Assembly: GCA_002699145.1 (NCBI GenBank)
Contig: PABK01000008.1
Span: forward strand, 1 to 64,000
DNA from: Halioglobus sp.
GTDB taxonomy: Bacteria; Pseudomonadota; Gammaproteobacteria; Pseudomonadales; Halieaceae
Direction: 5' to 3'
Length of the DNA: 64,000 nucleotides
Shown here: in pieces, positions 50,103-60,605 of the stretch
Numbering within the stretch: position 1 is the first letter of the stretch
Layout of the letters: each line of letters opens with the position of its first letter
The notes under the pieces: generated by a model
The model's input: the letters and a program-made list of their open reading frames with translations, nothing else
What the model was told of the DNA's origin: nothing
Databases searched by the model: none
Translations under genes and position numbers: made by a program

Positions 50103-52478
50103 CTAGTTCCTAAGCTCGGCCTTATAATTTTTTTCCAGCAGATCAATGACTTGACCCACGGCAGGATTCACATCCTCATCGCCAAGAGTGCGCGATTGAT
50201 CGCGGAAAGTCAAACCTACGGCCAGGCTTTTTCGTTTAGGATCAATGCCTTTGCCGGTGTACACATCAAACAGCGTTAAGTCTGTCAGGTAAACGCCCGC
50301 GGCGGATCGCACTTCCCCGAGCAACTGCGCCACGGGCACCTCGCGATCCACCACGAAGGCCAGATCGCGCCGTATTTCGGGGTATTTGGACATTTCCGAG
50401 AAGCGCGGCAGCGCGCTGTCCAGTACCGCCTCGAGATCGAGTTCACTGGCGTACAGCGGCGCGTCCAGGCCCAGCTGCGCCGCCGCGGAGGGATGCAGGG
50501 CGCCGATCACGCCAATCTCCTGCCCCTTTCGGGTTATGCGCGCGGTCTGGCCCGGGTGCAGGCCGGCGCGCTGCCCCGCGGCAAATTCGAACGACGCCGC
50601 GTCCCGCCCCAGGTTCAGCAGGCTCTGCAGGTCGCCCTTGAGGTCGAAGAAATCGCTGGCGCCGGTGGCGTTGGCCCAGGACTCCGACTGGCGCGGGCCG
50701 GTCATCACCATGGCCAGGGTCGGCACCTGGCGCAGGCCGTCCGGCCCGGGCAGGAAGCGCAGCCCGCACTCGTACAGGCGCACCCGCGACTGCTGGCGGT
50801 TGACGTTGCGCAGCACCGCGCCGACCAGGCCGGGCAGCAGGCTGGTGCGCATCACCGCCATGTCGGCGGAGATCGGGTTGGCCAGGGCCACCGGGGCCAG
50901 TTCGGGGTCGAAGATCGCCTGCAGCGCCGGGTCGACAAAACTGTAGGTGATCGCCTCGCGGTAGTCGCGCCCGCCCAGGTGGCGCCGCAGGTGACGCAGG
51001 GACAGGCGCGCCTCGTCGTGCCGGGTGATGCTCAGGTCGGCGCGGATGCTGCTCTGCGGCAGGCGGTTGTAGCCGTAGACCCGCGCCAGCTCCTCCAGCA
51101 GGTCGGCCTCGATGGCGATGTCGAAGCGCCAGCTCGGCACCGTGCAGGTCCAGCCACCGTCGATGGCGGTGACGCCCAGGCCCAGCCCGCTGAGGATGCG
51201 TTCGACCTCGGCGGCCGGCAGCTCGAAGCCGAGCAGCTTGCCGATACGCGCGGCGCGCAGGGTCACGTCGGGGCGCTGCGGCATGGCCTCGTCCGCGGTC
51301 TGTTCGATGATCGGTCCGGCCTGCCCGCCGACGATCTCCAGCAGCAGCTGCGTGGCGCGCTCCATGGCCTGCACCTGCAGGGCGAAGTCAACGCCGCGCT
51401 CGAAGCGGTGCGAGGCGTCGGTGTGCATGCCGAAGGCCCGCGCCTTGCCGGCGATCAGCTCGGGTGTGAAGAACGCCGCTTCCATGAACAGATTGCTGGT
51501 GTCGGCGCGCACGGCGCTGTGCTCACCGCCCATGATGCCCGCCAGCGCCGCCGCGCCGTCGTGGTCGGCGATCACCAGGTTGTCCTCGTGCAGTTCGACC
51601 TCGCTGCCGTCGAGCAGGCGCAGTTTTTCTCCGGCCTGCGCGCAGCGCACACGGATGCCGCCGCGCAGCCGGTCGAAATCGAAGGCGTGCATGGGCTGGC
51701 CCAGTTCGAGCATGACGTAGTTGGTCACATCCACCACGGCGTCGATGGAGCGCAGGCCGCTGCGGCGCAGCTTCTCCTGCATCCACAGCGGGCTGGGGCG
51801 TGACAGGTCCACGCCGCGAATGACGCGGCCGACGAAGTGCGGGCAGCGCTGCGGCGCGAGCAGCTCCACCGGGAATGTCTCGTCCAGGGTGGGCGCCACC
51901 GGCGCGCAGGATACCGCCTGCACCGCGCAGTCGTTGAGCAGGCCCACCTCGCGGGCGATGCCGCGTACGCCCAGGCAGTCGGCGCGGTTCGGCGTCAAGC
52001 CGATTTCCAGCACCGTGTCGTCCAGGCCGAGGTAGTCGCGCAGGTCCGCGCCCACCGGCGCGTCGGCGGCCAGTTCCATCAGGCCCTCGTTGGCCTCGGA
52101 CAGGCCCAGTTCGGCCTCGGCGCAGAGCATACCCTGGGATTCCACGCCGCGCAGCTTGGCCTGCTTGATGCGGAAGTCGCCGGGGAGTACACCGCCGACC
52201 GTCGCCAGCGGCGCCTTCAGCCCGGCGCGGGCGTTGGGCGCGCCGCAGACAATCTGCAGTTCCTGCGCGCCGCTGCTGACGCGGCACACGCGCAGGCGGT
52301 CGGCGTCCGGGTGCGGCGCGGCCTCGAGGATCTCCCCCACCACGACGCCGCTGAACTCACCGGCGACCGGCTCCAGCGCCTCGATTTCCAGGCCGGCCAT
52401 GGTCAATTGCCGGGCCAGGGTGTCCGTATCGATCGCCGGGTCGACCCATTCGCGCAACCACTGTTCACTGATTTTCAC
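50103..52478 (-). CDS. pheT: Phenylalanyl-tRNA synthetase beta chain
   Basis: 791 residues, full length. N-terminal tRNA-binding domain (VVVGEILEAAPHPDADRLRVC, about 43-150), B3/B4 editing region, B5 domain (about 400-475), and a C-terminal anticodon-binding FDX-ACB domain (PEIRRDLAFVVDREVPVAQLL). Forms the alpha2-beta2 enzyme with PheS; the beta chain edits Tyr-tRNA(Phe). Follows pheS with a 23-bp gap. Confidence 0.97.
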   Translation of the reverse strand: MKISEQWLREWVDPAIDTDTLARQLTMAGLEIEALEPVAGEFSGVVVGEILEAAPHPDADRLRVCRVSSGAQELQIVCGAPNARAGLKAPLATVGGVLPGDFRIKQAKLRGVESQGMLCAEAELGLSEANEGLMELAADAPVGADLRDYLGLDDTVLEIGLTPNRADCLGVRGIAREVGLLNDCAVQAVSCAPVAPTLDETFPVELLAPQRCPHFVGRVIRGVDLSRPSPLWMQEKLRRSGLRSIDAVVDVTNYVMLELGQPMHAFDFDRLRGGIRVRCAQAGEKLRLLDGSEVELHEDNLVIADHDGAAALAGIMGGEHSAVRADTSNLFMEAAFFTPELIAGKARAFGMHTDASHRFERGVDFALQVQAMERATQLLLEIVGGQAGPIIEQTADEAMPQRPDVTLRAARIGKLLGFELPAAEVERILSGLGLGVTAIDGGWTCTVPSWRFDIAIEADLLEELARVYGYNRLPQSSIRADLSITRHDEARLSLRHLRRHLGGRDYREAITYSFVDPALQAIFDPELAPVALANPISADMAVMRTSLLPGLVGAVLRNVNRQQSRVRLYECGLRFLPGPDGLRQVPTLAMVMTGPRQSESWANATGASDFFDLKGDLQSLLNLGRDAASFEFAAGQRAGLHPGQTARITRKGQEIGVIGALHPSAAAQLGLDAPLYASELDLEAVLDSALPRFSEMSKYPEIRRDLAFVVDREVPVAQLLGEVRSAAGVYLTDLTLFDVYTGKGIDPKRKSLAVGLTFRDQSRTLGDEDVNPAVGQVIDLLEKNYKAELRN

Positions 52479-52501
52479 TGTCTACTCCACCTGGAAACGG
52501 G

Positions 52502-53657
<1,156 letters not shown>

Positions 53658-53671
53658 GGCTCGCTGCTGTC

Positions 53672-53751
53672 GTCACCCCCGCGGAAGCGGGGGTCCATCG
53701 TTCGGCTTCCAGCCAGCGCCTTCACTGGATTCCCGCCTACGCGGGAATGAC
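53672..53751. repeat. REP-like inverted pair
   Basis: GTCACCCCCGCGGAAGCGGG at 53672-53691 (unit to 53696) faces GGATTCCCGCCTACGCGGGA at 53727-53746 (unit to 53751). Each has a small palindromic core. These resemble the dispersed CCCGC-n-GCGGG elements frequent between genes in many proteobacteria. Transcription pausing or mRNA protection are possible effects. Confidence 0.75.
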
Positions 53752-53772
53752 GTAAATCTTGAGTATCAAAAT

Positions 53773-53859
53773 GACGCCTGTCGTAACTACTAATTGACGC
53801 CTGTCGTACCTATAAATCGACGCCTGTTGTCCCTACAAATCAACGCCTGCTGCACCTGG
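53773..53859. repeat. Four tandem 23-bp repeats, rplT-pheS gap
   Basis: Units of 23 bp at 53773, 53796 and 53819, and a partial one at 53842, with consensus GACGCCTGTCGTACCTATAA followed by AT(T/C). They are not coding and sit between the rplT terminator and the REP-like pair. No other gene is visible in 53516-53972. Confidence 0.85.
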
Positions 53860-53884
53860 AAAAAACGCGTGCCGAAACAACAAA

Positions 53885-53913
53885 AAAGGGAAAGAGCAGC
53901 GCCCTTTCCCTTT
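53885..53913 (-). terminator. Terminator after rplT
   Basis: On the minus strand AAAGGGAAAG and CTTTCCCTTT close a 9-nt loop, followed by TTTTTT. Sits 60 bp after the rplT stop. So pheS-pheT-ihfA should have their own promoter within 53516-53880, among the repeats. Confidence 0.8.
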
Positions 53914-53972
53914 GGTTGTAACGTGTAGCCAGCGATCCGCGGGAATAAACAACAGCCCGCGGCCGGGGTGGG

Positions 53973-54329
53973 CTAGGCCAGTGAGGCCTTCGCTCGCTCC
54001 ACGATCGCTGCAAAAGCCGGCTTGTCGTGCACCGCCAGGTCCGCCAGCACGCGGCGATCCAGGGCGATATCGGCCTTTTTCAGGCCGTTGATAAGACGGC
54101 TGTAGCTGAGGCCATTGGCGCGTGACTGCGCGTTGATCCGCGTGATCCACAGCGCGCGGAACTGGCGCTTGCGCTGGCGGCGGTCACGGTAGGCGTACTG
54201 TCCTGCCTTGGTAACGGCCTGCTTGGCGACACGGAACACACGGCTGCGGGCACCGTAGTAACCCTTGGCCTGCTGCAGAATTTTCTTGTGACGGCGATGT
54301 GCCACCACACCACGTTTTACGCGAGGCAT
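53973..54329 (-). CDS. rplT: 50S ribosomal protein L20
   Basis: 118 residues, very basic, full length. [19 protein letters not shown] and [19 protein letters not shown] are family hallmarks. Early assembly protein of the 50S subunit; in E. coli it also represses translation of its own operon. Last gene of the thrS-infC-rpmI-rplT group. Confidence 0.97.
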   Translation of the reverse strand: MPRVKRGVVAHRRHKKILQQAKGYYGARSRVFRVAKQAVTKAGQYAYRDRRQRKRQFRALWITRINAQSRANGLSYSRLINGLKKADIALDRRVLADLAVHDKPAFAAIVERAKASLA

Positions 54330-54359
54330 AAGTCTTCTCCTTTCCGGTTCGGTTAAGCG

Positions 54360-54554
54360 TTACTTGGCACGCAGCATGCGATCGATCAGGACCTCATCAC
54401 GCTTGTGAATGAGAGAGGTCCCACGCAGCTGGCGCTTACGCTTGGTCGTCATCTTGGTCAGGATGTGACTCTTGTTCGCGCTCTTGCGCTTGTAACCACC
54501 GGCGGTTTTCTTGAACCGCTTGGCAGCGCCTGAGTGAATTTTTGCTTTGGGCAT
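54360..54554 (-). CDS. rpmI: 50S ribosomal protein L35
   Basis: 64 residues from the ATG at 54554; the longer frame to 54602 adds 16 residues not seen in L35. [20 protein letters not shown] and [18 protein letters not shown] are typical. The upstream leader, where L20 control acts in E. coli, carries a 52-bp palindrome here. Confidence 0.96.
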   Translation of the reverse strand: MPKAKIHSGAAKRFKKTAGGYKRKSANKSHILTKMTTKRKRQLRGTSLIHKRDEVLIDRMLRAK

Positions 54555-54663
54555 GTCAATTACTCCGCATTTGCAATGAGTTGTTTCGAGATACTGGGGC
54601 ATTCACGGGCCGTCAGTTCTCAGCGTTTTAAAGAACCAGAGCTTTTCTGGGGTCAGCTTTTCT

Positions 54664-54715
54664 GGGGTCAGGTCTTACAATTCACAGCATGCTGTGAATT
54701 GTAAGACCTGACCCC
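54664..54715. repeat. 52-bp perfect palindrome between infC and rpmI
   Basis: Two perfectly complementary 26-bp arms starting GGGGTCAGGTCTTACAATTC and meeting at GCATGC, with no loop. Preceded by a doubled TTTTCTGGGGTCAG. It resembles the GGGGTCAGGTCTT/AAGACCTGACCCC ends often seen by RAYT-type (REP-associated) transposase genes, but no transposase is near. In RNA it would be an extremely strong hairpin in the rpmI leader. Confidence 0.9.
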
Positions 54716-54727
54716 GTCCTTTCCCGC

Positions 54728-55252
54728 TCAGTTCTTTTTCTTGGGGGCGATTACCATGGTGAGTTGCCGGCCTTCCATTTTCGGGAATTGCTCGACAGAA
54801 CCCAACTCGGCCAGGTCGGCTTCCACTCGCTTGAGCAGTTCCATGCCGATCTCCTGGTGGGCCATTTCACGTCCGCGATACCGCAGGGTGACTTTGGCCT
54901 TGTCGCCGTTTTCAAGGAAACGTACCAGGTTGCGTAGTTTTACCTGGTAATCCCCTTCTTCCGTCCCTGGACGAAACTTGATCTCTTTTACCTGTGTCCG
55001 TTTCTGCCGCTTCCGTTGCGCAGAGCGTTGTTTCTTCGACTCGAACACGTGCTTGCCGTAGTCCATGACCTTGCACACTGCGGGGTCAGAATCAGCAATC
55101 AGCACCAGGTCCATGCTCGCCGCCTCGGCGGCCGCCTGTGCTTCTCTCAACGGCACGATGCCGACCTGTTCTCCGTCGGCCCCGACCAGTCGGACCGGGT
55201 CGGCCGTTATCTGGTCATTGATCAGTGCTTTCTTACCGCTGTCCTTCTTAAT
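54728..55252 (-). CDS. infC: Translation initiation factor IF-3, ATT start
   Basis: 174 residues from ATT at 55252 (ATTAAGAAGG), the rare start by which IF-3 limits its own translation in E. coli. It overlaps the thrS stop. N-domain [20 protein letters not shown], linker with [21 protein letters not shown] (in outline), and C-domain to [21 protein letters not shown]-3 checks the start codon and splits ribosomes. Confidence 0.95.
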   Translation of the reverse strand: MKKDSGKKALINDQITADPVRLVGADGEQVGIVPLREAQAAAEAASMDLVLIADSDPAVCKVMDYGKHVFESKKQRSAQRKRQKRTQVKEIKFRPGTEEGDYQVKLRNLVRFLENGDKAKVTLRYRGREMAHQEIGMELLKRVEADLAELGSVEQFPKMEGRQLTMVIAPKKKN

Positions 55253-57191
55253 GCTGGCTCTCCAATGAGTTCTCCAATGCAATACGACCGCGACATGCCA
55301 CATCGTCCGCGAGGAGCGCGCTGAACGCGTCGAGATCCATGGATCCCAGGTCCTCACCACGACGGGCACGCACGGCCACAGTCTGTGATTCCACTTCTTT
55401 GTCCCCGACCACGAGCAGGTAGGGAACCCTCAGAATCGTGTGCTCGCGGATTTTAAAGCCGATTTTTTCGTTTCTCAAGTCCGAAATCACCCGAAACCCC
55501 TTGTTTTTCAAGGAATCTTCCACATTTTTCGCGTAATCGGCCTGTTTGTCGGTGATATTCAGCACCACTGCCTGGTTCGGCGCCAGCCAGGTGGGAAACG
55601 CGCCTTCATAGTGCTCGATCAGAATCCCGATGAAACGCTCGAAGGAACCGAGGATGGCGCGGTGCAGCATCACCGGCACCTGGCGCGAACCGTCCTCGGC
55701 CACGTATTGCGCGTCCAGGCGCCCCGGGGTGGAGAAATCCACCTGGATGGTGCCCAGTTGCCACACCCGGCCGATGCAGTCTTTCAGGGAAAACTCGATC
55801 TTCGGGCCGTAAAACGCGCCCTCCCCGGGCAGTTCCTCCCAGGGCAGTCCGTGCGCATCCAGCGCCTGGGCCAGGGCCTGCTCCGCCTGGTCCCACACCG
55901 CGTCCGAACCGACGCGCTTTTCCGGCCGGGTGGACAGGCGGTAGATCACCTCGGAAAACCCAAAGTCCGCATACACCTCGTGCAGGAAGTCGATGAAATC
56001 GGCGACTTCCGCCTGGATCTGCGCTTCCGTGCAGAAAATGTGCGCGTCGTCCTGCACGAAACCGCGCACGCGCATAATGCCGTGCAGCGACCCCGAGGGC
56101 TCGCTGCGGTGGCAGGAGCCGAATTCGGCCAGGCGCAGCGGCAGGTCGCGGTAGGATTTCAGGCCCTGGTTGAAGACCTGCACGTGACAGGGACAGTTCA
56201 TCGGCTTGACCGCGAACTCGCGTTCGTCCGCGCTGAGCGTGAACATGTCATCGCCGAACTTGTCCGCGTGGCCGGACTTCTCCCACAGCGACATGTCCAC
56301 CAGCTGCGGCGTGCGGATCTCCTGGTAACCGTGCTCGATCTGGCGCTGGCGCATGTACTGCTCCAGCGTCTGGTAAATACTCCAGCCCGCCGGGTGCCAG
56401 AACACCATGCCCGGCGCCTCCTCCTGCAGGTGGAACAGGTCCAGTTTCTTAGCGATCTTGCGGTGGTCGCGCTTCTCCGCCTCCTCGATACGGCGCAGGT
56501 AGGCCTTGAGCTCTTTCTTGTCCGCCCAGGCGGTGCCGTAGACGCGCTGTAGCATCTCGTTCTTCGCGTCGCCGCGCCAGTAGGCGCCGGCCACCTTGGT
56601 CAGCTTGAACACCTTGAGCTTGCCGGTACTGGGCACGTGGGGGCCGCGGCACAGGTCCATCCACGGACCCTGCTTGTAGATGGTGATCTCCTCGTCCTCG
56701 GGCAGTTCCTCGATGATCTGCACCTTGTAGTGCTCGCCCATGTTGCGGAAGATCTCCACCGCCTTCTCTCGGCTGGCGACGATGCGCTCCACCGGCAGGT
56801 CGTCGCGCACCAGTTCGGCCATGCGCTGCTCGATCTTTTCCAGGTCCTCGGGCGTGAAGGTGTGCCCGGTGGCGAAATCGTAGTAGAAGCCGTCCTCGAT
56901 CACCGGGCCGATGGTGACCTGGGTGCCGGGGTAAAGCTCCTGCACGGCCATGGCCAGCAGGTGCGCGGTGGAGTGGCGAATCACCTCCAGGCCGGCCGCG
57001 TCCTTCGCGGTGATGATGGCCAGTTCGGCGTCGTGCTCGACGACGTAGGAGGTATCCACCTCGCGCCCGTCGACCACGCCGGCCAGGGCGGCCTTGGCCA
57101 GGCCGGGGCCTATATCGGCGGCGACATCGTGTACGGAAACGGGTTGGTCGAAACTGCGTTGGCTGCCGTCGGGCAGGGTGATAACAGGCAT
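55248..57191 (-). CDS. thrS: Threonyl-tRNA synthetase
   Basis: 647 residues, full length. N-terminal TGS domain (1-60), editing domain with [11 protein letters not shown] (about 73), catalytic core with Zn-ligand Cys in [10 protein letters not shown] and histidines downstream, motif 3 [21 protein letters not shown] (in outline), and a C-terminal anticodon-binding domain. Heads the operon with infC, rpmI and rplT. Confidence 0.97.
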   Translation of the reverse strand: MPVITLPDGSQRSFDQPVSVHDVAADIGPGLAKAALAGVVDGREVDTSYVVEHDAELAIITAKDAAGLEVIRHSTAHLLAMAVQELYPGTQVTIGPVIEDGFYYDFATGHTFTPEDLEKIEQRMAELVRDDLPVERIVASREKAVEIFRNMGEHYKVQIIEELPEDEEITIYKQGPWMDLCRGPHVPSTGKLKVFKLTKVAGAYWRGDAKNEMLQRVYGTAWADKKELKAYLRRIEEAEKRDHRKIAKKLDLFHLQEEAPGMVFWHPAGWSIYQTLEQYMRQRQIEHGYQEIRTPQLVDMSLWEKSGHADKFGDDMFTLSADEREFAVKPMNCPCHVQVFNQGLKSYRDLPLRLAEFGSCHRSEPSGSLHGIMRVRGFVQDDAHIFCTEAQIQAEVADFIDFLHEVYADFGFSEVIYRLSTRPEKRVGSDAVWDQAEQALAQALDAHGLPWEELPGEGAFYGPKIEFSLKDCIGRVWQLGTIQVDFSTPGRLDAQYVAEDGSRQVPVMLHRAILGSFERFIGILIEHYEGAFPTWLAPNQAVVLNITDKQADYAKNVEDSLKNKGFRVISDLRNEKIGFKIREHTILRVPYLLVVGDKEVESQTVAVRARRGEDLGSMDLDAFSALLADDVACRGRIALENSLESQH

Positions 57192-57431
57192 GCGCTTTCC
57201 TTATTCCAGTGGTGACCCCTACCAAAGGCCACGTGGTTCAACTGCGTGGGCGGCCGACAGGCGCCCTGTGATCGAGGCGCGCATTCTAGCACAGAATCCC
57301 GCGGCGACCACGGCCAGTGCGCGTCAGCAAATTTGACAGACGCCGTACCGCCGGGACTACCCGTGCCGGTTGACGGCGGCCGCGCGGCCGCGGCCTCTCG
57401 GCCAGGCAGGCCGGGAACGCAATTAACAGGC
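57192..57431. other. thrS upstream region, no gene seen
   Basis: Presumed promoter and leader of the thrS operon, GC-rich. A frame of about 100 codons exists on the minus strand but lacks a recognisable product or RBS. No tRNA-like thrS operator was identified by eye. Confidence 0.5.
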
Positions 57432-57465
57432 AAAAAAAATCCGGGGCATGGGGATGCCCCGGATT
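57432..57465 (-). terminator. Terminator of the 48-residue membrane gene
   Basis: On the minus strand AATCCGGGGCAT-CCCC-ATGCCCCGGATT followed by eight T. A classic intrinsic terminator 104 bp after the small gene, upstream of thrS. Confidence 0.88.
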
Positions 57466-57568
57466 CGAGGGCGGTGTCAAAGCTCGGAAAGTGCAGTCCA
57501 GGGGCAGGACTGCGGGGGTATGGGGACGCTTCCGAGCAGACCCGTTGCTCCCCCCAGGGGAAGGGGGA

Positions 57569-57715
57569 TCAGGGCAATAACACCGCCACAACTGAACAGG
57601 TGAAGTACGTGGTCAGCGCCATGACCAGGGACGTGGCCAGCGCTGCCGGTATACCACGGCTCCAGAACCAGTAACTGCCGTCGATCGCAATGTGTCGTGC
57701 TTCTGGTTTCGCCAT
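57569..57715 (-). CDS. 48-residue membrane protein
   Basis: ATG at 57715 with AGGATGAAG upstream. Soluble start MAKPEARHIAIDGSYWFWSR, then one long hydrophobic segment (IPAALATSLVMALTTYFTCS and on to VVAVLLP). No family recognised. It has its own terminator, which supports it as a real transcript. Lies between thrS and the PHA gene; 57716-57980 beside it holds nothing that I can identify. Confidence 0.5.
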   Translation of the reverse strand: MAKPEARHIAIDGSYWFWSRGIPAALATSLVMALTTYFTCSVVAVLLP

Positions 57716-57980
57716 GGTGTCTTCATCCTGTTGTTAGACTTGTCGGTCGACGCCGTCGTGCACGTCGTCCAGCGAAATCTATATAGCAACACCCGTGCCA
57801 GCTTATATAAATCAACAAGTTAGCGAATTTTAAGCTAGTCAATGTAAAGATTACTGACGCGCGCGGCGCCGGGGAAGAACCGCGCCACCCCCATTTGGGG
57901 TGCGGCCGGAAACGGTGTCAGGGGAAGTGTCGGGCGTGCCGCGCGGGGGGCCGCCAGGGTGCTGCAACGGCTCGCCGCGC

Positions 57981-59183
57981 TCAGCGGGTACCGGCCAACG
58001 CGCCCCGGCGCCCCTGTTTCGCCGAGCGCCGGCCCAGCCACTGGGCCGTCTCGGCCCACACCGCGTTGCAGGCGCGGCTGCCGATGATCACCCCCATGTG
58101 GCCGCCCGGGGCGATGCGGAAGTCCCTGTCCTTCGACGCGACGATATCGACGATGCGCTCGGCCACCTCCGGTGGCACGAGCTTGTCGCCCTCCCCCGCG
58201 AAGCCGAGAAAATTGCAGCCGATGCGGTCCAGCTGCGCCACCGTGTCGCCAAACTCCACGCGCCCGCTGGCGAACTGGTTGCCGCCCATGGCCGTGCGCG
58301 CCATGTCACGCAGCACGCCCCCGGGGTACAGCAGCATGTGGTTGAGGTAGTCCGAGGTGGTGGAGTGCGACTCGACGAACTCGCGGTCGTACAGGCGCGT
58401 CATCAGGTCCCAGTAGGTGGACACGCTGGCCAGCGGGTCGGTGAGCTTGAACACCAGGGTGGTCAGCCACGGCGGCGTGGACAGCAGCGCCGGGTCGAGG
58501 GTGTCCAGCAACAGGTTGGAATAGCGGCTGACCAGTTGCGCCGGGCCGTCCAGCGCCTGGGCCACGCCCGCCACCCCGGCGATCACGCCGCTGCCGCTCT
58601 CCAGGTCGATGGGGCTGGCCACGGTGACCATGTTGCGCACCTTCGGGTCGCGGCTGACGCCCTGGTAGAGCAGGCAGAACAACCCGCCCATGCACCAGCC
58701 CATCAGCGACAACTCGGCGCTGCCTGAGTGGCGGCGCACGTGGCCCAGGGCCTCGCCGAGCATGTCGCAGGCGTAGTCGCGCAGGCCCAGGTGGCCGTGC
58801 GTCTTGGTGGGCCGGCCCCAGTCCACCAGGTAGACCTTGAAACCGCGCGCCACCAGGTATTTCACCAGGCTGCGCTGGGGCATCAGGTCGAAGGTTTCGG
58901 TGGTCACGCCCAGCGGCGGCACCAGCACCAGCGGCAGCGCGTGCTGGCGGCGGCGAATCGGCAGCGAGCTGCCGTCGGGCAACTCGATCTCATCCTCGTC
59001 CGGCAGTTCGTAGTAGCGCAACGCCATCAGGTCGCTGTCGTGCACCAGTTCGAACCAGGTGCGCCCGGACTGGATCAGCGTGTCGCGCTTGAACAGCCAG
59101 TCCACGCTGTTGGCGGCGCCGCGCGCCAGGCGGCGGTTCAGCTCCAGCCCGCCGTCGAACAGGCGGTCGGTCAGATCGCTCAT
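57981..59183 (-). CDS. PHA synthase (PhaC-like)
   Basis: 400 residues from the ATG at 59183, which overlaps the WS/DGAT stop (ATGA). Alpha/beta hydrolase with the synthase-type lipase box GWCMGG (nucleophile Cys164 in place of Ser), GEGDKLVPPEVAERI with the probable Asp, and GGHMGVI with the probable His. LVDWGRPT and YLNHMLLYPGG also fit. Length suggests a class III-like form, but no PhaE is seen here. It polymerises hydroxyacyl-CoA. Confidence 0.85.
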   Translation of the reverse strand: MSDLTDRLFDGGLELNRRLARGAANSVDWLFKRDTLIQSGRTWFELVHDSDLMALRYYELPDEDEIELPDGSSLPIRRRQHALPLVLVPPLGVTTETFDLMPQRSLVKYLVARGFKVYLVDWGRPTKTHGHLGLRDYACDMLGEALGHVRRHSGSAELSLMGWCMGGLFCLLYQGVSRDPKVRNMVTVASPIDLESGSGVIAGVAGVAQALDGPAQLVSRYSNLLLDTLDPALLSTPPWLTTLVFKLTDPLASVSTYWDLMTRLYDREFVESHSTTSDYLNHMLLYPGGVLRDMARTAMGGNQFASGRVEFGDTVAQLDRIGCNFLGFAGEGDKLVPPEVAERIVDIVASKDRDFRIAPGGHMGVIIGSRACNAVWAETAQWLGRRSAKQGRRGALAGTR

Positions 59184-60571
59184 GCGGCCTCCCCCGACAG
59201 GCCCAGCAGTCGCTCCAGGTCGTCCACCGCGCGCCCGGTGTAGACCGCCAGGCGCTGCAGGTGCGGCAGGGTATCCCGCGCGCCGGTAAAACCGATGTTG
59301 AAGGTGCCGGCGTAACTGACGCAGTCGATACTCAGGGCGCTGAACTGCATCAGCTGGCTCAGCGGGTAGATCGCCTCCAGCCGTGCGCCGTTGTAGTACA
59401 AGCGCTGCCCGGGCCCCAGGGTATTGGATACGCCCAGGTTGTACAGCGGCGGCACGAAGCGGCCGACGCCCGGCAGCTGGCTGGCGTACACCGGCGCCGA
59501 GCGCAGCAGCACATAGGGCGTCACCGCGGACGCGGGCAGCGAGGCGCGGTCGCGGCGCACCTCGTCCAGCGCGGCCTTCACCGCCTCCAGCCGCGCCAGC
59601 GGATCGCCGATATGCGTACCCAGCGCCACGCGCAGGTCGGCGATGGCGTTGCCGGCCACCTGCGCGCTGCGCTCCTGCAGCGAGACCGGCAGCGCGCCGA
59701 TCAACGAGGCCTCGGGCAGCGCGTTGTACTCCTTGAAGAAGCGCCGCAAGGAACTGCCGCACAGGTAGGCGAGGATCGTGTTCACCGTGGTGTCGCTGGC
59801 AGCGGCCAGTGACTCGATGCGCGCCAGCTCGAACTGTTGGGTGGCGAAGCGGCGCTGCGCGTTGATGCGCCGGTTCAGTGTGGAGCGCGGTGTACCGCGC
59901 GGCAGCAGCACACTGCCGTCGCTGCCGCGCCGTGCAATGTTGCGCAGGAAACCGCTCGAGGCCTGGCGCAGGGAAGCCAGCGTATCCGCCGGCTGCGCCA
60001 GTGCGCGCCACAGCTCGCCGCTGTCGAAATCGCTGTCGGCGGCCGCGCCGGACAGGTCCAGCGGCACGCACCACGGCGGCGGTAGCTGCCGGTCGCGGGC
60101 GCGGCTGGACAGCAGCGAGGTGAACAGCGGTATGCCGGTGACGTTATCCACCAGGGCGTGGTGCACCTTCAGGTAGCAGGCGAAACGGTTGCGCTCCAGT
60201 CCCTCGATCAGGTGGAATTCCCACAGCGGCCGGTTGCGATCCAGCTCCATGCTGTGCAGGCGCGACACGACCACGCCCAACTCGCGCTCGCCACCGGGGG
60301 CCGGCAGGGCCGAGTGGCGGAAGTGGTAGTCCAGGTCGAAATGCGCATCCTCCACCAGGCGCGGCGCCAGCGCGCTGCTCCCCACCTGCGCCAGCCGGTA
60401 GTGCCACGGCGCCGCCGGTTCGCGCGACTGCCGCATCTGCGCGGCCATCGTCGCCAGGTAGTCCGCCGGCGCGCGGGCGGGTTTCTTGAACACCGCCAGC
60501 ACGCCCACGTGCATGGGTGTGTCGGCCGACTCCATCATGAGCCAGACCGCGTCCAGGGGATTGAGCCGCAC
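59180..60571 (-). CDS. Wax ester synthase/diacylglycerol acyltransferase
   Basis: 463 residues, usual length. The active-site motif HHxxxDG appears as HHALVDN (about residue 138), with Gly to Asn. Other blocks: LNPLDAVWLMMESADTPMHVG at the start, PLWEFHLIEGL, and NTILAYLCGSSLRRF. It esterifies acyl-CoA to alcohols or diacylglycerol, storing neutral lipid. Translationally coupled with phaC downstream. Confidence 0.9.
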   Translation of the reverse strand: MRLNPLDAVWLMMESADTPMHVGVLAVFKKPARAPADYLATMAAQMRQSREPAAPWHYRLAQVGSSALAPRLVEDAHFDLDYHFRHSALPAPGGERELGVVVSRLHSMELDRNRPLWEFHLIEGLERNRFACYLKVHHALVDNVTGIPLFTSLLSSRARDRQLPPPWCVPLDLSGAAADSDFDSGELWRALAQPADTLASLRQASSGFLRNIARRGSDGSVLLPRGTPRSTLNRRINAQRRFATQQFELARIESLAAASDTTVNTILAYLCGSSLRRFFKEYNALPEASLIGALPVSLQERSAQVAGNAIADLRVALGTHIGDPLARLEAVKAALDEVRRDRASLPASAVTPYVLLRSAPVYASQLPGVGRFVPPLYNLGVSNTLGPGQRLYYNGARLEAIYPLSQLMQFSALSIDCVSYAGTFNIGFTGARDTLPHLQRLAVYTGRAVDDLERLLGLSGEAA

Positions 60572-60605
60572 CCGTTTGCCTCGTCGTTATCGCCGCTGGC
60601 AGCGA

